Shown here: positions 56,501 through 62,349 of the stretch, in pieces
Layout of the letters: the number at the start of each line of letters is the position of its first letter
How positions within the stretch are numbered: position 1 is the first letter of the stretch
Assembly (NCBI RefSeq): GCF_022024175.1
Contig: NZ_CP091794.1
Coordinates: 1,860,001-1,924,000, forward strand
DNA length: 64,000 bases
From: Prevotella communis
GTDB taxonomy: Bacteria; Bacteroidota; Bacteroidia; Bacteroidales; Bacteroidaceae
Direction of reading: 5' to 3'
Notes under the pieces: generated by a model
Databases searched by the model: none
Told to the model about the DNA's origin: nothing
What the model saw: the letters and a program-made list of their open reading frames with translations, nothing else
Made by a program: the position numbers and the translations under genes

Positions 56501-57505
56501 TCTTGAAAGCCCCTGCTCCAATTCATCAAAAGTATTATCTTCGGATTTCTCTAATTCTTTTTTTACCTGTGCGTCTGTTAGTTGTTTTGCAGTTCTCAGA
56601 ATCTTACCATATTCCTCAGCACGAGCACCAAAATGAGTTTCATCAACTATAAGTAAATCTATATTATTTTTGAAAAGTTCCTGATGCTTCTCTTTGATGT
56701 TATCTCCCATCAAATCCTGTAATGTCAGGAAGATAACCACACATCTGTTAGAACTTAATATATCTTTTATAGCGTGGGGCGAACCATGTAATGCTTCACT
56801 TTCAAGGAAATCATATTTTTCAAAGTAAATATGACTTTCTACAGTTTTCTTCCATTCATTACGTACATCAGCTTTTGCAGAAACGACAAGGACGATTTTG
56901 GCATCCATTTCTTTTGCACAACACATCGAAGTAAATGATTTACCAAAACGCATTACCGCATACATCAGTAAATGTTTGTGACCTGCTTTACGTGCTTCTA
57001 TAAAATTACTTATAGTTTCCTTTTGGTTTGGTCTAGGTTCATAAGACTCGGTTCGAGCATAATGAGTTTCTTCTGGCAATCGATCCTCTGAATAAAACTG
57101 ATAGTTACGAGTTTCGTCTATTCTCTTTGCATATGTTTCAATATCAAGAATAGCCTTATCAACATCCTCAGGCCTTGCATTTTCAAAGAATTCACGCGAA
57201 TAATAAGGAAGATTATCTATATCTGTCTTCTGAAGACGATGGAATCCACGTATAAATTCTAAATAATAATGTATGGCAAAGTCACGGAAATACTTTCCAT
57301 TTTCTGTCTTTGCCAACCATTCCCAAGCTGATTCGTGTACAAGATTGGGAAAAACCTCTTTCCACTCATCCAATCTTATATTAACTGGACGATATGTGTC
57401 ACCAACCTTCAAATAATTGGGAACTGTATTTGTCGTAAATGCGTAGATATGAGGTTCAACTCTACCAACAATAATTCTGTCTAATATTTCCTCTCCTCTT
57501 TCCAT
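53588..57505 (-). CDS. GIY-YIG nuclease / SF2 helicase / N6-adenine methyltransferase fusion
   Basis: A 1305-aa single-chain restriction-modification-like protein. Residues about 15-60 (HIYAFTTNTVPNYLKVGDTY, then RL.EW) look like a GIY-YIG/T5orf172-type nuclease. Residues about 155-620 are an SF2 helicase: MRFGKSFTS (motif I, 185-193), DETH (288-291), SGTPYR (348-353), and QAIFRLQNQ (motif VI-like, 588-596). Residues about 875-1010 are an N6-adenine methyltransferase: EVVTPSNVADDMV, FLDIASKQGEF (motif I, 905-915) and NPPY (990-993). The last ~250 residues should read the DNA target. The order recalls type ISP enzymes (nuclease-ATPase-methylase-TRD), but those use an Mrr-like nuclease. It begins 4 bp after its partner gene. 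A/T-rich and probably acquired. Confidence 0.85.
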   Translation of the reverse strand: MERGEEILDRIIVGRVEPHIYAFTTNTVPNYLKVGDTYRPVNIRLDEWKEVFPNLVHESAWEWLAKTENGKYFRDFAIHYYLEFIRGFHRLQKTDIDNLPYYSREFFENARPEDVDKAILDIETYAKRIDETRNYQFYSEDRLPEETHYARTESYEPRPNQKETISNFIEARKAGHKHLLMYAVMRFGKSFTSMCCAKEMDAKIVLVVSAKADVRNEWKKTVESHIYFEKYDFLESEALHGSPHAIKDILSSNRCVVIFLTLQDLMGDNIKEKHQELFKNNIDLLIVDETHFGARAEEYGKILRTAKQLTDAQVKKELEKSEDNTFDELEQGLSRIKELNVDTSLHLSGTPYRILMGSEFKPEDIIAFYQFSDIIDDKEQYDHDHINEDDYKEWSNPYYGFPQMVRFAFNPNESSRQLIENLKKEGKSAQLNELFRPQSITKDTVSSTHKFFVHEKEVKELLSVIDGSAEDENLLGFLNYEKLKEGKMCRHMVFVMPFCASCDAMEQLLKDHKDEYINLNEYEIVNISGLENSYTTTDAIKAKISSIEQDGRKSISLTVNRMLTGSTVREWDTMLFLKDVSSPQEYDQAIFRLQNQYVKKYKDDSGDSIKYNMKPQTLLVDFDPDRLFFMQEQKSMIYNVNTNERGNDELEERLGREIEISPIIVVNKGKITEVSPTDIIDAVRNYSANKTVMEEATTVPTDCEILNDPNLWEYIKDLEPIDNKNGLNIKPYSGEGDDYTEPEDESDDQNSYANLPDDGITSSQLVDAGSSEDEMRDKRLASFFARILFFALLTKDKVKTLQQIIDAIKSNNDNKRIAQNVGLSFKKLCYIQKRINPFILSNLDYKINNINDLLSDETYTPVERVERALQKFGRLSSSEVVTPSNVADDMVALLPKEKLDKNSKFLDIASKQGEFACALYKRFGDEIRDNIYAVPTSNLTYEFTRKVFELLNIPIKNIFSKFNSYDLIGENKETYIKILLEMKFDAIVGNPPYQINVGEKKENYGIQIFQEFVKLAQSMGPKYVSMVFPSKWFNGGRGLDEFRSNMLNDDRIKYIRDFLDAKEIFPTADIAGGINYILWAKDYHGLCRYGFTHKGETTFEDRKLNEYPMFIRRNSALNIIKKISKLDEDSIKDFISSQTPFGFVTTYRGKSEKFRNALSLYSSGGISFVRYEDVKRNSQWIDKYKVIFSKATCEHAGTPDKSGRYRVFSTMNVLKPKEICTQSYLVGGVFETLEEAKNYLSYLKTRFVRFLMLQLISTQDISAEKFRFVPIQDFSKSWTDAELYAKYGLTDKEIAFIESMIKPME

Positions 57506-57509
57506 TATT

Positions 57510-58502
57510 TTAGGCTTTTATAAGGTCAATAAATCGGATTTTCTTCTTGTTCGGCCAGTCACGAATCAAACAATACGTACCATTATGTCTACGCAGGTCG
57601 TCCTGCTGACAACCTGTACAATTTACCGTATGTTCTTCTTCGCCAAATAAAGTCTGGATTTTCTCAGTTACCCCATTCTTGCAACTATCAGGCACAACGC
57701 CTTTCAGTCCGTCCATCTGCCATAGGTTCCATGAGATGATATAGGCAATGTATTTAATAGACTTAAGAAGTGGTTTTTTACCAAACTTTTCATTATAGTA
57801 TTCTATGAAACTCCACAATAAAGCCTCACGAGCCAGCAAAAGATTGTCGCCCTGCCATTCATAGCCATAGGTATTCATATAGGCTATTTGTGCCCAATCG
57901 AGCCAATCGCCACTTGTTTCAGTATTCTCTGATACAACTCGCAGTTTCCTGTCAAGCAAACCGATCCGTTGTTTCAAGGGGATTAATTCTCCTGTAGTAG
58001 TATCATAACGGCTGGCTAAGTAAGGAGCCTCGCCGCAAGTCATCTCCATGCGTGTTGCCCTTACATAATCTTTCCATGTTTTACCCTCAGGGAATTCAAT
58101 CTTTTTTGTCGTTGATTTCCAAGTATGATTCTCGCCGTTTTCTACATTGAAGACATCCTTTCTGCCAAACCAAGCTTCATCCACCAAATTATTCTGGGCA
58201 TTACAAACCCATGAAGGTGTAAAAACCTCAGCCATTCCCTTGGCTCTATCAGTCTGATTTTCTTTAGATTTAAGTACACGAGGTCGGATTACCATCCCAT
58301 GCTCACCCGTAATTAGTTCAGGCAATATCTGGGCATGATAATCATATTCACTCCCAAGCGCCTCATAGTCATGAGTAGCCCAGAAGATATTACGTCCTGT
58401 GGTATGATCACGCAGTAGCGTTGCCAACACTTCCGGCGACATATCAGACAGGTCATCCTCCCTAATATCAACACAGGGAAGATTACTTTCTTTTTTTGGC
58501 AT
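57510..58502 (-). CDS. restriction-system partner protein (subunit M-like)
   Basis: A 330-aa soluble protein next to the fusion enzyme. The motif MAEVFTPSWVCNAQNNLVDE (about 90-109) resembles the methylase motif that precedes SAM binding, but no SAM glycine motif and no NPPY are present. A CTGC pair with CLIRDW near the end could bind metal. Proteins like this are often labelled restriction endonuclease subunit M because of their neighbour; an active methylase is not supported by the sequence. It is the first gene after a long structured leader and its start codon is 5 nt from the leader stem. Confidence 0.75.
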   Translation of the reverse strand: MPKKESNLPCVDIREDDLSDMSPEVLATLLRDHTTGRNIFWATHDYEALGSEYDYHAQILPELITGEHGMVIRPRVLKSKENQTDRAKGMAEVFTPSWVCNAQNNLVDEAWFGRKDVFNVENGENHTWKSTTKKIEFPEGKTWKDYVRATRMEMTCGEAPYLASRYDTTTGELIPLKQRIGLLDRKLRVVSENTETSGDWLDWAQIAYMNTYGYEWQGDNLLLAREALLWSFIEYYNEKFGKKPLLKSIKYIAYIISWNLWQMDGLKGVVPDSCKNGVTEKIQTLFGEEEHTVNCTGCQQDDLRRHNGTYCLIRDWPNKKKIRFIDLIKA

Positions 58503-58506
58503 TCTT

Positions 58507-58662
58507 TGCGCTTATAGCTTAAGGCAAAAGCACTTATCGGATTCTTTGGGTCTAATATCTCAAGACCTCCATGTACGAAAGAAGCGTGTCCGCTCCTTAT
58601 CGAACATAGAGGCCCTGAGATTGCCCAGTAGAAAGATAAGTGACGTCCACGCTATAAGCGCA
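58507..58662 (-). promoter_or_regulatory. long imperfect hairpin in the restriction-gene leader
   Basis: Perfect 12-bp closing arms 58507-58518 and 58651-58662, then 8-bp arms 58531-58538 and 58635-58642, then GGG/CCC (58548-58550, 58624-58626), TCTCA/TGAGA (58558-58562, 58616-58620), CCTCcATGT/ACATaGAGG (58566-58574, 58604-58612), and a small tip GCG/CGC. Internal loops separate the stems. The right half of the closing stem ends 5 nt before the start codon, so folding would hide the ribosome site. A 6S-like free RNA on either strand is an alternative reading. Confidence 0.65.
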
Positions 58663-58700
58663 GACATTCACAATTATCAGTCATCTACTTTTTTTAGAAA

Positions 58701-58720
58701 TTTCTCAGGTTTCTATGTTC
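58701..58720 (-). promoter_or_regulatory. competing arm upstream of the leader hairpin
   Basis: This segment is close to a direct copy of the hairpin arm at 58556-58575 and is complementary to the other arm at 58602-58622 (CTCAGG and CTATGTTC blocks pair). In RNA order the three segments can pair as first with second, or second with third. Confidence 0.55.
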
Positions 58721-58766
58721 ACCGAATAACTGCTAATGCTGTTATTATTTTACCCTCAAAAATCAT
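58719..58766 (-). CDS. putative leader peptide, 15 aa
   Basis: ATG at 58766, product MIFEGKIITALAVIR, stop TGA at 58719. A strong Shine-Dalgarno GGAGGT stands 6 nt before the start, rare in this phylum. The stop lies right at the competing arm, so translation would open or block the first pairing. The peptide start resembles the first residues of DUF3127 proteins, so it may instead be the stub of a lost gene. Confidence 0.4.
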   Translation of the reverse strand: MIFEGKIITALAVIR

Positions 58767-58805
58767 ACCGGCACCTCCTCTGAGGCTTCGCGCCGATACT
58801 TGCTT

Positions 58806-58814
58806 GCAAAGATA
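58806..58814 (-). promoter_or_regulatory. -7 box of the restriction operon leader
   Basis: TATCTTTGC on the minus strand. Transcription from it would give a leader of about 300 nt before the partner gene. Confidence 0.65.
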
Positions 58815-58864
58815 GTAAAAAAAATGCAATCTGGTTTCCATTTTAGAGAAAAAATGACTGAGCC

Positions 58865-59212
58865 AATGACAAATGACAATAATGACAATTAAAAAATAGA
58901 AATACATCCTCCTTTTAAATATTATATAACTTATTGATATATAATTAGTTATATATAAAATTAAAGAAAAGTACTCTCTCGAAAACAAACTGTCATAACT
59001 GTCATTTGTCATTGAAGACAAACAAAAAGCAATTAGAATTCATCTAAAAAGCTTATAATCAACAAGATACGACATAACAACAAACAAGGCTCCCGATATG
59101 CCTAACCTCTAAAAGGCACAAATCATCTCAGTTTTCCGCCCTAAAAGGCACAAAAACCAGGCAAAAACTACACTTTTCGATGAGGAAACATGCGTTTGCG
59201 GCAAAAATGAGT
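58865..59212. repeat. fic-flanking repeat, copy 1
   Basis: Inverted arms 58865-58890 and 58988-59013 built from TGACA units; between them a hairpin TATAACT/AGTTATA; then about 90 bp of weakly conserved sequence; then a 105-bp block (59106-59210) that matches 60477-60581 at 99 of 105 positions. The block contains AAAAGGCACAAA twice. No gene is seen in 58815-59241. Confidence 0.85.
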
Positions 59213-59241
59213 GAGGATGATAGGGGATTGGCCTGCCATCT

Positions 59242-60117
59242 CTAATCCTCCTGTTCGTAGTAGTAAGAATAATCGATGCTCTTCATGAAGATTTCGCGAT
59301 CGTCAATACGGTCCGTCATAGCCTGTTTCAGCAGTTCTCGGATTCTTGTACTGTCCATTTGGCTTGCGATCATAGCATCGAGATAGTCTTTCTTATCTAT
59401 CTTGCTCCAGTCCACACACATCTTCAGCTGCTTCTTGAAAATCAAGTCAAGCCAAATGCGTGTAGAGCGACCATTACCTTCCATAAAAGGATGGGCCACA
59501 TTCATCTCCACATACTTATCTACAATCTCATCGAAAGTAGTCTCTGGCATCTGCTCTATAGTTTTCAAATTATCATGCAGATACTCAGCCAAACAGAAAA
59601 TGGTATTACCTTTAGAAATGGTCTTGGTGCGGATTTTGCCAGCAAAATCATAGAGGCCACCAAAGAGATAAGCATGAATCTGCTGTAGTGCTTTGACAGT
59701 ACCAGGTTTCAACGTTTCCAATAGGCCACTCTCAACAAGGGTATATGCTTTTTTCTTGCTCTGTCCGTCAATGGTGTTGTCGCTATATAAAAACCAGTCG
59801 AGGAAAGCACTTGCACGATTATTAGGATAGTGCTTTGCTAATGTCTTTACGCAGTCTGCATCCAGCGCATCAGCGGCACGTTGTTTGCCATCTGGTGCCT
59901 CAAATTTGAGGTGGTTAGTGACACTAACCAGTTGAATGCCCTCCTTTGAGAACTTGCCTTTCAGGTACTTCCAATAGTTACGACATTTCTTATAGTCCTC
60001 CTCATCATTGATAGCACGCACAATGTCAGTAGCCGAGAACCACCACTTAGAGTTTTCTTCGTCCCAAACGGCTCGCACTTCTCTATCGTTGAAAAAGCGT
60101 ATAGACTTCTTACTCAT
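59242..60117 (-). CDS. BRO-N-like / Fic domain fusion protein
   Basis: A 291-aa protein. Residues 1-110 (IRFFNDREVRAVWDEENSKW, then SATDIVRAI) resemble the BRO-N/phage antirepressor domain. Residues about 130-260 are a Fic domain with the active-site motif HPFMEGNGRSTR at 209-220, which in the family moves AMP or another nucleotide part to a protein hydroxyl. The C-terminal SYYYEQ (284-289) has the place of the class III inhibitory motif (S/T)xxxE(G/N) but ends in Gln. It lies alone between the two copies of a 345-bp repeat. Confidence 0.88.
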   Translation of the reverse strand: MSKKSIRFFNDREVRAVWDEENSKWWFSATDIVRAINDEEDYKKCRNYWKYLKGKFSKEGIQLVSVTNHLKFEAPDGKQRAADALDADCVKTLAKHYPNNRASAFLDWFLYSDNTIDGQSKKKAYTLVESGLLETLKPGTVKALQQIHAYLFGGLYDFAGKIRTKTISKGNTIFCLAEYLHDNLKTIEQMPETTFDEIVDKYVEMNVAHPFMEGNGRSTRIWLDLIFKKQLKMCVDWSKIDKKDYLDAMIASQMDSTRIRELLKQAMTDRIDDREIFMKSIDYSYYYEQED

Positions 60118-60142
60118 TCTTGGTCTTTAGTGTTTATGTGAT

Positions 60143-60151
60143 GCAAAAATA
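60143..60151 (-). promoter_or_regulatory. -7 box of the fic gene
   Basis: TATTTTTGC on the minus strand, 25 bp before the ATG. Confidence 0.65.
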
Positions 60152-60248
60152 CAAATATAATTTGTAAAGACAAAGGAATACATCGAAAATAAATGGCTTA
60201 GTAAGGAAAAATGACGAGGAAAGGAATATCAATATAAATGGCCCTTCT

Positions 60249-60581
60249 ATTTCAATTTCAGTTATTTCAATTAAAAAATGGGGGTGTATATTTTCCTTAA
60301 ATAACATATAACTAATTAATATTTAAATAGTTATACATAATATAGAAGAAAAGTGCACCCCTCAGAAACAAACTGAAATAATTGAAATTGAAACGCCATG
60401 CAGCAATCAATCCATCTAAAGAGCAGAATATCAACAACTTACGTTTCCCAATTCTCCTCTCTCCCGAGATTCCAATCCTCTAAAAGGCACAAATTGTCTC
60501 AGTTTTCCGCCCTAAAAGGCACAAAAACCATGCAAAAACCGCATTTTTCGATGAGGAAACATGCGTTTGCGGCAAAAATGA
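60249..60581. repeat. fic-flanking repeat, copy 2
   Basis: Same orientation as copy 1, about 1.38 kb further on. Arms 60249-60272 and 60371-60394 are complementary to each other but built of TTTCA units, unlike the TGACA units of copy 1. The inner hairpin TATAACTA/TAGTTATA is kept, and GGGGGTG/CACCCCT adds a pair. The 105-bp block is at 60477-60581. Short frames in this block are by-products of the repeat. Confidence 0.85.
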
Positions 60582-60650
60582 TTGACGAGAAAAATGCGTA
60601 ACCATCTCCATTTTGCCTAGGAAAAAGCAGAAAAACCAACCCTATATAGC

Positions 60651-60710
60651 TGAAATCATCGATTGACTCGAGTGATTTCATGACTTGAGCTAACTCAATC
60701 GATGATTTCA
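60651..60710. repeat. REP-like palindrome 1
   Basis: Perfect 16-bp inverted arms 60651-60666 and 60695-60710 around a 28-nt loop, followed by CTCGAGTG, which also occurs in the loop. The core AAATCATC is shared with the palindrome at 60969. Confidence 0.8.
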
Positions 60711-60739
60711 CTCGAGTGGCGTTTTTGGGGGTATGAATA

Positions 60740-60795
60740 CATGAAACATTAAACATGAAACATTAAACATGAAACATTAAATATTAAACATTGAA
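60740..60795. repeat. heptamer array (CATGAAA/CATTAAA)
   Basis: Eight heptamers alternating CATGAAA and CATTAAA, the last two degraded (TATTAAA, CATTGAA). No -7 box stands in the register seen at the four heptamer promoters. Confidence 0.85.
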
Positions 60796-60824
60796 ATTAT
60801 GACTCGATATTTGAGGGTTAGAAA

Positions 60825-60864
60825 GAGAAACGTCGTTTCTCGATGAGCAACACGTCGTTTCTCG
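60825..60864. repeat. CGTCGTTTCTCG pair
   Basis: The 12-mer CGTCGTTTCTCG occurs at 60831-60842 and 60853-60864; the first copy also forms a small hairpin with GAGAAACG just before it. Confidence 0.6.
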
Positions 60865-60926
60865 GACAGAGATACGATGAAGTGAAGTGAGAGGCTGGTA
60901 TTGATTCCAAAGACAAAAAAGTGAAC

Positions 60927-60953
60927 AAAAAAACGGGCCTAAAAAAGGCCCGT
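60927..60953 (-). terminator. minus-strand terminator-like hairpin
   Basis: ACGGGCC (60933-60939) pairs with GGCCCGT (60947-60953); the A-run on the left becomes a T-run on the minus strand. It stands downstream of the transposase remnant. Confidence 0.7.
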
Positions 60954-60968
60954 TAACTAATTTAATCG

Positions 60969-61028
60969 TTTGAGTTAACTCAAATCATCAATCGAGTTAA
61001 TTCAAATGATGATTTTAGTTAACTCAAA
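60969..61028. repeat. REP-like palindrome 2
   Basis: Arms of 22 bp (60969-60990 and 61007-61028) with one mismatch and a 16-nt loop. The palindrome TTTGAGTTAACTCAAA starts the left arm. It ends 12 bp from the transposase remnant. Confidence 0.8.
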
Positions 61029-61040
61029 TTTTTAGGGGTA

Positions 61041-61286
61041 TTATAAGGGGGAAATATAAGAATTGAAAATACTATACAAAACACCATCATTAGCGTAAGC
61101 GGCAGGGGTACCTATCGGGGTCTTTTCTATGACAGCCTCCGAACCATTGTGCGCCAGTTTGCCAAACAACGCCTGCCGCGCATTTGCCACCATCGTTACA
61201 TGTACGATGCATGGTTTGCGCCAAGCTCCTGGCTCCAGCCACGTATGTTTCTCGATTATTGTTGTGTTTACGCTCTCGTTTGTCAT
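61041..61286 (-). pseudogene. remnant of a RAYT/IS200-like transposase
   Basis: The frame from the ATG at 61286 encodes about 81 residues. WLEPGAWRKPCIVHVTMVAN, followed by RQALFG and later AVIEKTPIG, looks like the N-terminus of Bacteroidota Y1-type (REP-associated) transposases. The catalytic HUH and Tyr regions are absent; the end SIFNSYISPL is not homologous. So it is a 5' fragment. Palindromes of REP type lie directly beyond its 3' side. Confidence 0.5.
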
Positions 61287-61289
61287 TGG

Positions 61290-61345
61290 CAAATAAAAAT
61301 TGCTGGTAAGCAACGGGACAATAAAGATTTGTTCCGTTGCTTACC
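61290..61345 (-). terminator. terminator after the zinc-ribbon lipoprotein gene
   Basis: Perfect 12-bp arms 61305-61316 and 61334-61345 with a 17-nt loop. On the minus strand they are followed by AGCAATTTTTATTT. It lies 17 bp after the stop at 61363. Confidence 0.75.
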
Positions 61346-61362
61346 TGTGGATTATATCCGCT

Positions 61363-62349
61363 CTAAACATTCACGGTACCGCAATGGGGACACTTGCCTT
61401 TCTGGTGAAGGGTGGCGCCGCACTGGCCGCAGATATAGACGGCACGGCCATGATGCACATACTGGTAGATGGCGAAGGCGACGTAGGCGATCAGCAGGGG
61501 GTAACCGATGTAGTAAAGGGTGGAGATGCTGAAGACGACATAGTCGATGGCCAGGACGCCCATCAGGCCCAGGCAATAGAGGATGGCCTCGGTGAACGAC
61601 AGTTGGCGGCGGATATCATCGAGCGCGGCAATGGCGATAAGCAGCATGGCCCATACGGATATCAGGAACAGGCTGAGATGTAGGGGCACGGCAAAGGGAT
61701 TGAGCGTGGGATGATAGTAGTAATGGCGCCAGGAGTCGGGGTCGGCCAACTGGATGGTGCTATAGAACACGGCTGAGGCCGACACAAGAATGGCCAGCAG
61801 CATGGGATAGACGGAGGGGATATCGTTGAAATGCACAATGCGGGCATTATGACGATAGGCCATGCGGAGGGTATAGGCGGCAAGCACCACCACAAGGAAG
61901 GCCAGCATGATGAGCAGGTGGGTATCGGAGAAGAAGGTGATAAACTGCGAGATGGGGTTGTCAGGGGCCACACCGGGCAACATCTGCTGCTCGTGGATCC
62001 AGCCCATGGTCATCTGATCACGCGCCACCTGCACCCATACGGAGTCGATAGTATCTGACGAGAGGGTCATGATATCAGCTACCACCAGACGGTCGTCGCG
62101 CACCACGGCAACACTATCAACAAGCATGTCGCTGAGCACCTCAGTAGGTTGTTGCACAATAAGCCATAGGGTGTCGGCAGTAACCAGGAAGTTATAGTTG
62201 TGCGTGTAATGATGGGTGGTGTAGAAAGAGATAGAGTCCATCTGCTCCTCGGTGACTATCCAGGCGTCCGAGGTCTCGGGCGTCTGATGATAGCAACCTG
62301 TGAAGAGCAGGCTGAGCACTCCTATTACGAAAAGCGACAGTCTATTCAT
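61363..62349 (-). CDS. membrane lipoprotein with C-terminal zinc ribbon
   Basis: A 328-aa protein. The N-terminal signal ends in LLFTGCYHQ, a lipobox. An extracytoplasmic part of about 120 residues follows, then about five membrane segments (about 145-300), and a C-terminal zinc ribbon with two CxxC pairs, CGQCGATLHQKGKCPHCG (about 308-325). The function is not known. Its start overlaps the end of the U32 gene by 8 bp, so they are co-translated. Confidence 0.8.
   Translation of the reverse strand: MNRLSLFVIGVLSLLFTGCYHQTPETSDAWIVTEEQMDSISFYTTHHYTHNYNFLVTADTLWLIVQQPTEVLSDMLVDSVAVVRDDRLVVADIMTLSSDTIDSVWVQVARDQMTMGWIHEQQMLPGVAPDNPISQFITFFSDTHLLIMLAFLVVVLAAYTLRMAYRHNARIVHFNDIPSVYPMLLAILVSASAVFYSTIQLADPDSWRHYYYHPTLNPFAVPLHLSLFLISVWAMLLIAIAALDDIRRQLSFTEAILYCLGLMGVLAIDYVVFSISTLYYIGYPLLIAYVAFAIYQYVHHGRAVYICGQCGATLHQKGKCPHCGTVNV

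Noticed and set aside
58507..58662. Retron msr/msd region
   Set aside because: The long hairpin resembles one, but no reverse transcriptase is encoded nearby on either strand.
60398..60756. Small frames on both strands in and beside repeat copy 2
   Set aside because: They follow from the repeat sequence (the same peptide pieces appear in copy 1 with breaks), so they are not treated as genes.
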